Made by a program: the position numbers and the translations under genes. The notes below the pieces were generated by a model, which saw only the letters and a program-made list of their open reading frames with translations, ran no database searches and was not told the origin of the DNA. From Chaetoderma sp. LZ-2023a (lineage: Eukaryota; Mollusca; Caudofoveata; Chaetodermatida; Chaetodermatidae), in NCBI GenBank assembly GCA_034401795.1, contig CM067367.1, positions 49,337,363 through 49,401,362 on the forward strand: a stretch of DNA of 64,000 nucleotides, read 5' to 3'. This document shows, piece after piece, positions 11,500-24,974 of the stretch. Every line of letters begins with the position of its first letter. Positions within the stretch are counted from its first letter, which is position 1.

Positions 11500-12850
11500 G
11501 TCTGTGGTGTACGTCGGTTAGCGGTCAGAGTGGGTTATGGAGGTCGGGTAGGACACCATTCCCTCCAGTGGCCCGGCTGGCCACATCCAAAACATGTGTT
11601 CGGTGGCAGTGCGGTGGTGATAGTGGTTGCGGTCCTAGTGTTGGAAGTTGCAATTGTGGTGCTGGGGGTAGTTACCAGATTGGTGAGTGCTGAGATCTGT
11701 TTATTTATCTCGTCTACTCTTTCATGTACGTTTGGTCTCGTGTTATTATTCTGCTGGTTTCCGCATCCTGGGGCTCTGTTGTGACTGCCTCGGTGGTCAC
11801 ACCCCTTCCTCTAGGCGCATGATTCTGGTTGTTGTATTGTGTTTGCTGTGAGGTGTTGGAGGGTTTGGAGGCTGATGCTGTGTTTGGTGTCGGTGGTACT
11901 GGCTGGTGCGGTGTCACTTATCTCATTTATAGGGTGAAGTTGATGGCGATTGTTCTTTTCCCGCTCCAAGAAGTTCTCGATTCGTACTATGGTGGCTGTA
12001 AGTTGTTGTAAGCTACTGTTGTCTGCGAGGAATAATTTCTTCTTTAGAGCAGGTTCCCCGCTTAACGCATCTATAAACGAGTCCAAATGGAGGTGGGTGA
12101 CTGAGATACGCGTGGGTGACTAGTCTCCGGATGCGGCTAGCCAATTCCGGGAGCGTCTCTTTCGCATGTCGTCGGAGATTTTTTAGTTGGAGATGACTGG
12201 TTTCCCCGAGTGGAGGGTCGCCTAACCATTCTGAAGAGTGCACTTTCCAACTCCGTTGAAGTGGCAGTGTAGTCAGCTCTGAGATCCGCGAGAACCTGTA
12301 GTGATTTGCCTGAGAGTTTCGCGGCTAAGTATTCCCCCATTTGTTGATTTGTCCGACTAATGATCTCAAACTGGACCTTATAGTTTGCCCAGTCATCTTC
12401 CTCACTAAATTTTTGTCGGAGAATGACCCGGCCTGGTCCACGGTGTGAAGGGATGGGTGTGAACCCTGGTGCTGGGGGGATGCGGGAGACTGACGTGAAT
12501 GCTGAAGTTGGTCGACGTGCGGGTGGTGGTGGTGTTGGTGTTTCCCGTCGGCGATGCTGGCGATGCTGAGGATGCCGTGTCCGAGAATGATACTCTCTTG
12601 GATGATGACACATATTTGATTCCACTGAACTCCGCTCTGATGCGGGTCCATAGACAGGTGTAGGCCTATAGACTGGCGGTGGTGTGCTGTGAAGGCGACG
12701 TGTACATTCTTCAGATTAATGTGGGGTGTGCTCCTCGTATGGTGGCGGTGCTGAAGGCTGATGGGCGTGTTGTGTATGGTGTGTCGCATGACCAGTGTAA
12801 TGTTGGAAAGGAGATACTGATTCCTCCATTTCCCATCATCCCGCATACTG
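11500..12850 (-). pseudogene. gag: Ty3/gypsy gag remnant with CCHC zinc knuckle
   Basis: Gag would form the virus-like particle and bind the element RNA. A capsid-like stretch (EEDDWANYKVQFEIIS, in the open frame 12,625-12,137) matches the usual D-W-x-x-Y-x-x-x-F gag pattern, and a downstream frame holds ETLPELASRIRRLV, typical of the gag C-terminal helices. An intact zinc knuckle, CFGCGQPGHWREWC (C-x2-C-x4-H-x4-C), is encoded near 11,600-11,545. The capsid part is split between frames around 12,200, so at least one frameshift separates capsid from knuckle. The N-terminal region is Ser/Pro/His-rich and poorly conserved. Confidence 0.75.
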
Positions 12851-12959
12851 AAAATAAGGTGATATATTTACAAGGGGTGACAAAGGATGTGGTACATAAT
12901 CATCCGGCCATGAGCCACCTACTGAAGGCACAGGTGAATTATAGGAGTGTAAAGACTTG

Positions 12960-14800
<1,841 letters not shown>

Positions 14801-15069
14801 GGCCCTGACTGGAACGGTGAAAATAAATAGAGTAAAGGTATTTACGAGTACCTACGCGGTACACTAGAGGTACGCGCTCGCCTCTATTCTTGACACGCGT
14901 GTCGCCGATGAAGCGCCTAAAGCGCGCGCATGCGCACCATACGTTCTAACGCACTCTCGTGTAGGCTTATATGCGCTTTTTGTTCTACCCAGGGGCGTGT
15001 GCTTATGGGGCGACTCCAGGACGGGCGGTCCGTACCCAGCTTGTATGGGATGGCCAACTGGGACGGCCA

Positions 15070-15135
15070 GTACCCACCCGGTCGATCCGTGTCACAACAT
15101 CATATGATGGGTGGATACTCTGGAAAGGTGAATAC
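15070..15135 (+). repeat. 3' end fragment of the GGACCTTTCCA inverted-repeat element
   Basis: ATCATATGATGGGTGGATACTCTGGAAAGGTGAATA matches, in shorter pieces, the right ends of the elements at 20.73, 21.34 and 23.27 kb. The left part of the element is not recognisable here, so this is a truncated copy. Confidence 0.55.
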
Positions 15136-15217
15136 GGTAAACAATTCTAAGCCATCTTTTGTTTATTTTCTGCGTCTATCGTTACTACACGACTACATAC
15201 AGTATTGAGCAGATATA

Positions 15218-15390
<173 letters not shown>

Positions 15391-15429
15391 CGTAGCGAAT
15401 GGCATCTATGATGTATATATAGTTAATCA

Positions 15430-18400
15430 TATGGTGACAATCTAATTCTGAATAAGAATGGTAACAGAAACAGCAGTTTCATAAAAGCGTGTTAATTATC
15501 AGGGAATCAGCTTATATTAGCTTTGCATTTACAGTACTATTTTAGTGATCGGTGGTGTCGTAAGCCGTTACTCTCTGTCTACTACGTATTCTAGCACAAT
15601 CATTTTCAAAATGACCATACTTCTGTATACCACCTACTGTTTTCGAGAGCATTAACTTTTAGCAAAGACTTTTTCAGCAGAATAAGTACTTCCAACATGA
15701 ACGCCATTCAACTTAACAGACGGATCCGATCTGCCACTCGAGTATATGATGTCATAATCATGTACGTCACATGTAGGTTATTCCGCCATAACGCTGGAAA
15801 GGTCTATCAAGTATACAAATTGCATGGCTTTGTGATGGATTTACTCATTAATAAACATTCTGTTGAATATTTTGAAACTGATTTGACTGCGGCGGTTGGC
15901 AACAGTAAGCAATAGGTTTCAAAATAGTCAAGAGCTTGTATAATCACCCTCTGAGAATACCTTTACGGCATGTAAAGAAAATAGTCACATCAGGTGCATT
16001 TACCTCCTTCAGCCTGACAGCTCAGATAAAACTTAAGTGTCACTCACGAATATAGGCAGGCTATGTAGATACGCCTATTCGCGTTGTTGCCACACACGTC
16101 GCCAGAAAGCATTTGGGATGGGTATGGTTCGTTTTACAAATAATAACATTTTACTATTATACTATCGAGGTAAAACTGATTGCATGTCTTTACCTGATAC
16201 CAAATAATGTTTGGCGATTAGAATACGATAGGCGTTGGGCCCTCCCTCCCCACCCTCCCTCCCCACCCTCCCTCGTTTGATTATTTAGAAGACCAACACG
16301 GCATGCTGATTGTATGTCTATAAATGTGTGACTATAAATGTATGCACGTTATGAGAAATAGTAGGTTTATAATATTATATTACAGATGTAAGAGCAAGAT
16401 GGACTATGGTATCACGGTTCGAGTCGAGTCAAATTATTTTCAAAGAAATCGCCAGCTTACCTGTTAATACATGTTCGCTTTCAGCTCGAGGCATAGTGCT
16501 CGTGATTCAAGTGTTGATGCGTCAATCAGACTTAAAATAGTCCACCACTTCAATGACTCAAATCCAAATATTGTGTATTCCACATTATTACACACTCACA
16601 TAGCCTAATAAGCTTCCTTACTAGATACCATCGCTGGAATATCACTTTGTGCGCAGAATGAGTTATTGTCTTAACAAGTAATATGCATCTTGAATATGAT
16701 TTGAAAACGTATAATAAAGTAATAACTAATATTTAAAAAAAATTAATATGGATTATGGCAGGCAGAGTAAATACGTCTCAAATGGCAGATGGTTTGCTAT
16801 AGAGACTTCGCTGATTTAGCACACGCAATTATGGGCACTCATTCCCAAATTAGGTGCTTATCTTCAGGAGGATGAACGTATCATCGATTGGTGTTATTAG
16901 TTGTAATATCGTGTGACTTGAACATCCGATAAGATTATAAGACGCTAGTCAGGGTCAGACATATTGAGCAGCCCATATTCCTGGTAGACCACCCCACATG
17001 GTATTAGGATCTTCGTAACCTTTGAATATGGGAACGGATGGGTGAGCTATACATAAAAGAATATGAAAATACGTCTGCGAATCGGTATGTAAGACTAAGA
17101 AGATAATATATAGATGTAAACTGAAGGGAATCACAATTAAAGGAAGACCATGGTCAGGCGATAGGCTTGTTAGATCTGGCGTCATGCACATTTAATGAGC
17201 GCGGACCTGTACTATCTGACTTTCATTATGTCATAAGTGTATGTTTATGACATAATACTGTATTGCCGCTCAACAATGTTTGTATTAATCAATCGGTTAA
17301 CCCTAAACTGCTACAGACCAGGCATGCGAATTTCTTTATGATATAAGTAATACCATGTTGAATTTCCTGAAATTAATTTGATTGGGCGCTGTATGCAGCA
17401 ACAGTTTACAGTCAAATTAATTCCAGAACATTCAACAGCATATCGGTATGCGCCCCTTGAAAGAAAGATACGGAAATTTAAGGAGTGAAATGTTTAGGTG
17501 ATAAAGTGGTGGGTCTGGAACTACGTCATCACTTTAGCAAGATCATGAGTCTGCTTATTTTGACAGGACGATGGTAATTGGAGTGTGGTTTCTGTGGGTG
17601 ACTGCTTTTGTATGATCAGTAATCGTATATAAAAGGCGCTTGTTGGATCGTGATCTTTAAGATACTAGTTTACAAAGATAATCACCACTTTCCACTAAGT
17701 CACTATCATTACACTACCTCGAATAGAAGCTGTGGCCTTAACAGCATGACTGCCAGTAGCCAAGATGATTAATATAATTAGCTTGTGGCCAAGACAGATT
17801 TCCAAACTAGCATTTCTAGGACGGAAAATGCTATATTAAGCCGTCATGATACCATAATGGCTATTAGAAATGGTATAGATTTCACACTTTCGTCGAGCCG
17901 AGGCTGCAGTCAAAAGAAAAACTCCTTTGCAAGTTAACTATTCTATACATAGTAACTTAATCCAACAAGGTGCATAAGGATAAATTGCGAGTTTTAAAAC
18001 ATCTCATTTAAGCTGATTACATGAGATATTCAAACACATATTAAATAACATAGTTAATGGAGATGAAGTTGCAATTGCATAGCTTCAATCACCTCTTACC
18101 AATGCAAAATTATCTATAATCACATACAATTGTGTAAGAATGCTGCCTACCCGCTCGGAGAAAAACCAAGCTTTCTACAACAAATCTGTCTCACAATATT
18201 CTGCTGTAAGATGCTGCATTCTATAAAATGGAACAAGTATCTGCCCCAAGGTTGAGCAATGGATAAGATTAACAGAAGATACGGAATGCTACCCAATGGC
18301 TTCAGAAGGTTAAGTCGGATTTATCTGCCACAGAACACAACTTGATTTAATAAAATTATACACCTAATTTCAATCGCATTAGTTTAGTGGCTGGACTTGT

Positions 18401-18455
18401 TGAAGATTGCCAGGAAAATTAAATGCTCAAGAGGGATGACTATCCCCTGCCAGAT
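15430..18455. other. AT-rich spacer with degraded hairpin elements
   Basis: No gene recognised. Decayed copies of the TTGAATATTTTGAAAC hairpin occur at about 15,860-15,935 and 17,352-17,446. A short tandem CCCTCCCTCCCCAC run lies at 16,240-16,272. Confidence 0.5.
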
Positions 18456-18458
18456 CTA

Positions 18459-18632
<174 letters not shown>

Positions 18633-18998
18633 GGCATCTACCCGACAAGGAGTCCCGCAACCAATTAGTCATGGCCCATAGGTAGGCTTAATCCGGTTGT
18701 TAACAGACACACTAGTGACAGATATCTTTGGAGGAAAGGAGTTTCCGATACTGAGCAGAGATATTTGGAAATGAACTTCAGATACGCTTATTATAAGCGA
18801 GTACGTGAATGGAAAATAACGTTACACTACTGTAGATTAGCACAATTTGTCTGATGGAAGAGTAGGAGCCTAGTGATTCTATGAATACAGACGTTTCCAG
18901 AACAGATTTTGAAGTGGAGCCATCGCCTGACCACACGGATATGTTATCGTTAGAGGAGGTTTGATTGCATGTGTGTACCTTGCGATCGCTGCACTAGC

Positions 18999-19402
18999 TT
19001 AGCCCTGGACTTCCCCCAGGATTAATACAAATGTAAATGGCAAGAACAATGGATTAATCACAATAGACTGCACATATCGCAGTGGAGGCCCAGCGTAGCT
19101 TGGTATCATTGGCTTTGCCGTAATTCCCTCTGTTGTCATCCCTCCAGTGCCTGATGCAGCCGATGTTGCGCTTAGGGAAATGTGTCGGGTTGGTGGTTGA
19201 ACAGGAGATGGTGTGTAAGTGGGTATTGCACCTTCCTTGATCATGCCCTCTGTTGAAGATTCTACAGTAGGTGATGTATTTATTCTTGTTGTTATCCCGC
19301 TAGTGTCAACGGTTGGTGATTCTGTTGTGTTTGAATTTTGCATTGGCGGCACTTCAGGATCAACACCAGTCAGTGTCCAGACAGTTGACGAATCGGCTCC
19401 TA
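18999..19402 (-). CDS. Candidate terminal exon: Ser/Thr/Pro-rich tail with hydrophobic C-terminus
   Basis: On the minus strand an acceptor-like TTTGTCTTATTAG precedes an open segment starting near 19,402. It encodes about 130 residues rich in Ser, Thr and Pro (many potential O-glycosylation sites) and closes with a hydrophobic run (SIVINPLFLPFTFVLILGE) followed directly by the stop. That layout suits the last exon of a secreted, GPI-anchored or single-pass membrane protein. The exon at 20,877-20,982 lies upstream on the same strand and could belong to the same gene, since CD109-like thioester proteins end this way. That link is inference; an intervening exon was not found. Confidence 0.4.
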
Positions 19403-20333
19403 ATAAGACAAATATGATCATATCTGACAATCATTCTATAGTAGCAAGCCATCATACACAGCATTGCCCTCAAACACTATTAATAGTATCAAGGCCACTA
19501 TGTTTATATGTTATGTGGATTACGTTCAAACCAATTTAACTCAAAACATGGATGAATACAGCATCTACAGCGTTTGTTAATATTAGTTTTAAAGTATACA
19601 CACGGTTACATTTATAGTGGTTTGAAGGTGATGAATTACATTTAAAAAATCACTCTCTTGAACATTTGCTGACATTTATTTTGGAGTTGTTGAGCCACTA
19701 TTGTCAGCAAGAGCCACGAGTCAAATGCATATGAGTTACTCATATGATTGATAATGACAATACGATATTTACATTTGGCTCCGCCCCAGTGGGTGGGTGA
19801 GTGTCAACTGCGTGGGTGAGGGTCAATTCGCAATTTGCGGAAATTGATTGTAAAGCAGCTCCTCCGAAAGTGTAGATGGAATTTGGAACCAAACTTGATA
19901 TATGAGTTAGCCAAATGATTATGGAGTGCATGAGAACATTGACATCTGGCTCTGCTCCTAGGGTTGGGTGGGGGTCAAAAGGCCAAAGCAGTGAACGTGG
20001 GGGATGTGCAATAACGAGAGCAATCTAGTATTTTCTTACATTTCTACCTCTCTAATGTTCTAATAGAGCGCTACGATCTGCCACTCAGGTTTATCACACC
20101 ATAATATATTACGTCACGTGTAGGCTGACGTCACAATGTAAAATTACTTATCCAGCTCCGTCTTAAATATTGACAATTCCTGCAATGCGAATTGTAGTCT
20201 CTTGATGGAGTTACTATTTAACACATTTTGTTGAATATTTTGAAACTAATTTGAGCGGGCGCTGTGGACGCGTATATGGTACATAGAATGTGGATGCTAG
20301 CTATACATGGCTCCCTCTATTGACCTGTGATTG

Positions 20334-20735
20334 AATGGACCTTTCCATTTTTATCTATGCCCCGCCCATCACTAGCTAAGCTCCACCCACACCTCGCCGT
20401 GTTGGGATTGATCGATCCCTAAATGCCTTAGCTATCAATTTCCTGAAAACTATACAGGGAAGCTGTTGAATACGTTGTGACTAATTTGACTGGGTGTTGT
20501 TGCTGCCTATGGCAGCAACAGCGCCCAGTCAAATTAGTTTCAAAATATTCAACAGAATATTTATTAGATAGTAAAAGCAAACAATTTGTACAAACACGCA
20601 TAGACCGTCTTCAAATATGCGTTCGTGACGTGCTTATTGACGTCATTCAATACGTCATTCATTATGATGTCATTCTACACATCTCGCAGTTCATTATGAC
20701 GTCATATGATGGGTGGGTACTCTGGAAGGGTGAAT
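20334..20735 (+). mobile_element. Inverted-repeat element (MITE-like), copy A, with internal hairpin
   Basis: It begins AATGGACCTTTCCATTTTTA, proceeds through a CCCCGCCCAT...AGCTAAGCTCCACCCACAC segment, a perfect-looking hairpin (20,463-20,555) and CRE-like TGACGTCA/TGATGTCAT boxes, and ends ACTCTGGAAGGGTGAATTG. The ends are imperfect inverted repeats (ACCTTTCCA against TGGAAGGGT). Similar copies are at 21,041, 22,884 and 47,258, and an inverted one near 34.66-35.01 kb. No coding capacity, so it is non-autonomous. Confidence 0.7.
20463..20555. repeat. 93-bp palindromic hairpin, best copy
   Basis: The left arm CTGTTGAATACGTTGTGACT continues to TGTTGCTGCC and is mirrored by GGCAGCAACA continuing to AAAATATTCAACAG around a 3-4 base centre (TAT). 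The arms are about 45 bases each with few mismatches. Many dispersed copies occur in the window (see findings). Confidence 0.9.
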
Positions 20736-20876
20736 TGCAGTTAGAGTCAAACTATATAACAATGCGACATTGGTTAAAATGAAAATGGGCACATCGTGCT
20801 AGTTTTCACAATGTGTCCGAAGTGTCCTAATACGCTCTGCGTGACCAGCTCAGAGAAAGTGACGCCTTTAACTCAC

Positions 20877-20982
20877 CTTCCTTATAGTACAAAAAACATT
20901 TGAAATTGGCGGGCTTATTTTTCTGCACATCAATCACTTTGACAGCTTTGAAATGCACGCAGGCGCTGTAATTGGCAGGCAT
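20877..20982 (-). CDS. Candidate internal exon, alpha-2-macroglobulin/complement-like receptor-binding domain
   Basis: The minus strand shows TTTTTGGTTATACAG as acceptor, 106 coding bases, then AAG|GTGAGT as donor. The 35 residues include SACVHFKAVKVIDVQ and NKPANFKCFLYYKE. The C-V/L-x-F ... V-x-x-x-K-P-A-x-x-K-V-x-x-Y-Y pattern matches the last beta-strands of the receptor-binding (MG8) domain in alpha-2-macroglobulin, C3 and TEP/CD109 proteins, where the text usually reads KPA-x-V-x-V-Y-D-Y-Y. The host gene would be a secreted thioester protein of innate immunity. Neighbouring exons were not identified with confidence, so the assignment rests on one short exon. Confidence 0.45.
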
Positions 20983-21040
20983 CTGTATAACCAAAAAGAT
21001 ACAGAAAAAGAGACACGTGTGTATCATACATAAATAATGT

Positions 21041-21342
21041 AATGGATCTTTCCAGTTTTAGCTATGCCCCGCCCACCTCGAGCTAAGCTCGACCCACACT
21101 TCGTTCGTGTTGTGATAGATCGATCCCCGAACGCCCCTGACTATCAATTACCTGCAAATTATACAGGTAAGCTGTTGAATATGTTGAAAGTAAATTAACT
21201 GAATTATGCGTTCGTGACGTACGCTCGTACATATCTACTTTATCCTTGTCGTCATAATGACGCCATTATGTATGACGTCATTCTATACTTCACGTAGTTG
21301 ATTATGATGTCATACGATGGAGGATAGACTGGAAAGGTATGT
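21041..21342 (+). mobile_element. Inverted-repeat element, copy B (internal hairpin lost)
   Basis: It starts AATGGATCTTTCCAGTTTTA, carries the CGCCCACC...AGCTAAGCTCGACCCACAC segment and the left hairpin arm (about 21,173), then TGACGTCA-like boxes, and ends GACTGGAAAGGTATG. The right arm of the hairpin is missing. Confidence 0.65.
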
Positions 21343-21370
21343 TACAATTAACCTACATGAGAATACGAAT

Positions 21371-21384
21371 GCACACGCACGCAT

Positions 21385-21463
<79 letters not shown>

Positions 21464-21475
21464 TGCACGCACAAA
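21371..21475. repeat. (ACGC)n microsatellite
   Basis: A tetranucleotide tract immediately right of copy B. Confidence 0.95.
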
Positions 21476-21569
21476 CACGTGTACTAACATGTGCAAAGTC
21501 ATACCATTATGCATACCACCATGCATAGATACAAACACGTGTGCAGTGTGCCTGATCATTAACTCTCGT

Positions 21570-22700
21570 TACACTACCACGATAATAATAACGATAAATA
21601 ACTGTCTTCCGCAGCTGAAGAAGTGAAAACCTCTATCAGCTCCAATCAATTTTTCTTCAACGCTCTTGTCCACTGCGAGCGTCCTACGCCCATTTAAGTT
21701 CGTTCTCCTCTTTACTTGTTCTAGATTACGTTCTTTGATCGCAAAGCACTTAGAAAGCTGACGTTGTAGGGTCATTTCTGTGCCTGATACATGTTGTGAG
21801 ATATGACGGCAAATCATACAGCTTTTTGAGCAGGCATATTTTCTGGCAATCAATGATCACGTCCAAACATCGATCATCGCTGTTAAACTACCATCACAGA
21901 CGGTGACTCTGGGTTACGCAGTGTGTTGTATAGTGCTACATTTGTTATTAGACTGTGTGGCCAGCGGTGATTTGTAATGGCTCGCAGATGTTTGCGGTGA
22001 TATGCATCAAGTTTGTCCCAGAGTGATGTTTTAGCAGTCCAGCTGCTGCGATTGTATACCATTATAAAAGCACATGTAGCATCATATAGTTGCATCTTGA
22101 ATTTCACGGGGATGCTAGAGCCAGGGATCCACAACTTCCAAAAGGAAAAGAAGGCTATATTTCTTATTGCGGAGCGAGTTCCAATGTCGGTAGGGCTGCA
22201 AATGAGGAAGTCCAAGATTTTACCCTTCCCCAGCTTCTCATTGTCCTGATGACGGCTACCGTCATCATTCATTCCTGTGGCGTCTGATAGGTATACAAGG
22301 GTGAACTCTGTTTTGCTTTCTTACACGGAGGGGTTAGCCGCTTTGAGATGTTCTGCAGCTATTGTAAGTAGGGTATCAAGAGGACCTATACCCTCGTCGA
22401 TAAAGTCAACATCATCTGCCTACATCATCTCTACTAGTGGCGTTCATATCGTTGATGTTAGAGGGTTTGCTCTTGTAGAGTATTCTCAAACTAGTAGATA
22501 GTAGTGCTGCGTAGAAGTAGCAAGTGAAAAGCACGAGTGAAAAAACCCCATAACCTTGTGGTGAATCTATTGATATTTTCAAACTGTGCATAATGCGTTG
22601 ATTTGCGAACATTTAGTTTTGTGTTTGCCAATAAGAGTCTCACCAGCACTAATACGGCATCATCGAAGCCATGTTGGTAGAGAAATTGAAGGACTTGCAC
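21570..22700 (-). pseudogene. LINE (non-LTR retrotransposon) reverse transcriptase remnant
   Basis: On the minus strand, near 22,560, a degraded SPQGYG...LVLF block corresponds to the RT S-P-Q-G-D-x-L-S-P box. Near 22,410 an ADDVDFIDE block corresponds to the catalytic x-A-D-D motif, but its usual Tyr is a stop codon. Further down (22,272-21,883) are the typical post-RT segment (FWKLWIP, FKMQLYDATCAF) and the end pattern HRKHLRAITNHRWP...LITNVALY. Gly in place of the expected Asp context and stops show it is dead. The final frame (21,853-21,569) is probably the tail. The clade cannot be set. Confidence 0.75.
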
Positions 22701-22883
22701 GTGACATTTCGATTCCCATCTATAGACGTTTCAATGCTTTGATACTGTACGAATTGCGAATAGTACTACTGAATCGCCAAAAAGTCCAGAATGTGAAACA
22801 AAGTTGTATATTTTTTTGGAATTACTCGGCGATTTTACAACCTTTAATGAAATAACCTTGAATATAAGGGTTATAGTTTCGCT

Positions 22884-23275
22884 GCAATGTACCTTTCCAT
22901 TTTTAGCTATGCCATGCCCATCTATAGCTAAGCTCCACCCACACTTCGCTCGTGTTGGGATCGATCGATCTCTGAACACCCTGACTATCAATTTCCAAAA
23001 AACTACACAGGTAAGCTGTTGAATATTTTGAAACCTAAAGCAGCAACAGCGCCCAGTCAAATTAGTTCCAAAATATTCAACAGCGTGTTTATTAAATACC
23101 AAAGTATTACAAATACATACAATTCATACAACGTGTCAGACTGTTTGAGATTTGGTGACGGTCTATATGGAACCCTTTGCGATGTAATGATTGTGACGTC
23201 ATCATACACACGCTGAGCGGATTATGACGCCATACGAAGTCAGACGATGGATGGATACTCTAGAAAGGTGAATTG
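22884..23275 (+). mobile_element. Inverted-repeat element, copy C, with internal hairpin remnant
   Basis: It begins CAATGTACCTTTCCATTTTT, carries the GCTAAGCTCCACCCACACTTC segment in diverged form, a shortened hairpin at 23,016-23,083, and ends GATACTCTAGAAAGGTGAATT. A partial extra right end follows at about 23,345-23,390 (CTCTGGAAAGGTCCAT). Confidence 0.7.
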
Positions 23276-23279
23276 ATTA

Positions 23280-24680
23280 GTAACAAACCCAGTAAGTAAC
23301 CAATAGCAATATAATATTTTGCAAAAATCTACACACCGCATAGCTGACTATGACGTCATATGACGTCACTACTCTGGAAAGGTCCATTGCCGGCCTCATA
23401 AGCGGTTAATCTCGTGTGAAAGCAATATTCCCTACACTTAATTATAGGCCTACCATGCGTATGACATCAAGAGGCCGCAAATTAGTAGCGACATCGCTAA
23501 AAAAATGTACTCATGGTTTAAGCAATTGTTTGTATGCAAGTTGATACGTTAAATGATTATAATTAAGCCACATTTTGTCGTAGCATACCGTAACTCATTA
23601 ATATTATTATAATGAGTTAGTAATATGGTATTTTGATTTAAATCTATATATCTAATGTAGCATTTAGCAAATAATCATATGAGTTAACACGCTTCGAGAT
23701 TTACCAACTAAATTGTAAATTCCTCAAAGACTAAGAGCCGATTTGTAAGTCGACCTTCTCATGTGCCGTGCCAGAAAGTTCGACTTATAAAATGAGCCTT
23801 ACAATTCCTACGCTAGTGGCTGTCTTTACGATTTTCGTTACAGAGATAGACGTAATAATGATTGTGACGTTAGCTAACTAATGATGTAATCTTGTATGAT
23901 GCCAGATACTTTAGTGATAGGTAGGTTCCATGCATTGGAAAACTCTTTTAGAATTTAATCAATTTAATTGTATGTTGATTATCACGAAACTAGTTTGAGA
24001 GGGCGGTGTTACTGTCTTTGACAGCAACAGGCTAATGCCAAATTAGTTCCAAAGAAATCAACAGCTTACCTCGTATAGGTACCACGAAAATAACATTCTT
24101 GGAATTCATGGTTTAACTCCTCTTGCGTCAACTTGTGGTTTATAATGGTAAAACCGGCAGTTGTCTCGAGGACCGTGTGTTTGCAGGCCAAGAGACTATT
24201 TTTGAAAATCTACCACTGGAATGACTGTTGCAGTTACCAAGCTCGAAAACTCTTGATAAATTTAAGGCATATTGATAAAAGTCGCCTTTCAAGTGCTTTG
24301 AATCACGAGGGGTTAACGGATAAAGACCGACCAGCCTGCTTGACAAACCTAATATTATTCGCTAAGCTGGCTTTGCTATAGCTGCGTTTAAGACGTGTGT
24401 CTCAGAGTGGGTATTCATCATAGTAAAATACAAATCTCTCCGCTTCTTCATCTATCGAGGCGACGAGATGGCTTCGCCTGGTAAGCTCGATTGTGTGGCC
24501 TGATGGGAACCCAAGCTCGCATATTACCATATCATACATTGTTTCGCCAACGCTTGAGAGAAAAGAAATAGATTTACAATGATTATTACATACACTAAAT
24601 TAATTTGTTTTCACACGATAGTGCAACTATATCTGTAAGCACACTTACTTTCCATCATGCAATCATGTTATAGCACAGCC
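23280..24680. other. Spacer with one degraded hairpin
   Basis: No gene seen. A decayed hairpin of the same family lies at 23,985-24,065, and a half-copy of a second palindromic repeat at 24,180-24,260. Confidence 0.5.
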
Positions 24681-24684
24681 TAAC

Positions 24685-24685
<1 letters not shown>

Positions 24686-24744
<59 letters not shown>

Positions 24745-24960
24745 AGAGGGGGCGGGCGGGCGGCGGGCGGGTGGGCTGGTGGGTGGGGTGGGCTGGCGGG
24801 CGGGAGGGAGGGATGCAGGGGAAAGAGAGACAGAGGGAGTGAGGATGCGGCTGGGGGTTAGGGAGAGAGGGAGTGAGAGAGGGAGAGGTGTAGGGGTGTG
24901 TGGGGTGAAGGGGGTGGGGGTGGTGGGTGAGGGAGAGGGGGGGGGGGAGGGGGGAGAGAG
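24686..24960. repeat. (GA)n tract followed by G-rich purine region
   Basis: A (GA)n run to 24,742 is followed by about 220 bases with many GGG to GGGGGGGGG runs on the plus strand, separated by short spacers. The sequence has obvious G-quadruplex potential. The minus-strand reading is a poly-Ser/Pro/Leu artefact. Confidence 0.85.
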
Positions 24961-24974
24961 CTTTTCTGAAATAG

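Larger units (their letters stand above)
7185..12850 (-). mobile_element. Degenerate Ty3/gypsy LTR retrotransposon (gag-pol remnant)
   Basis: Read on the minus strand, the order is gag, CCHC zinc knuckle, aspartic protease, reverse transcriptase, RNase H, H2C2/integrase core, GPY/F-type C-terminus. Integrase after RNase H defines the Ty3/gypsy type. The reading frame is broken many times and catalytic residues are substituted in protease and RT, so the copy is dead. No convincing LTR pair is visible at either edge; the repeats at 0.7 and 5.2 kb are both on one side. Confidence 0.88.
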
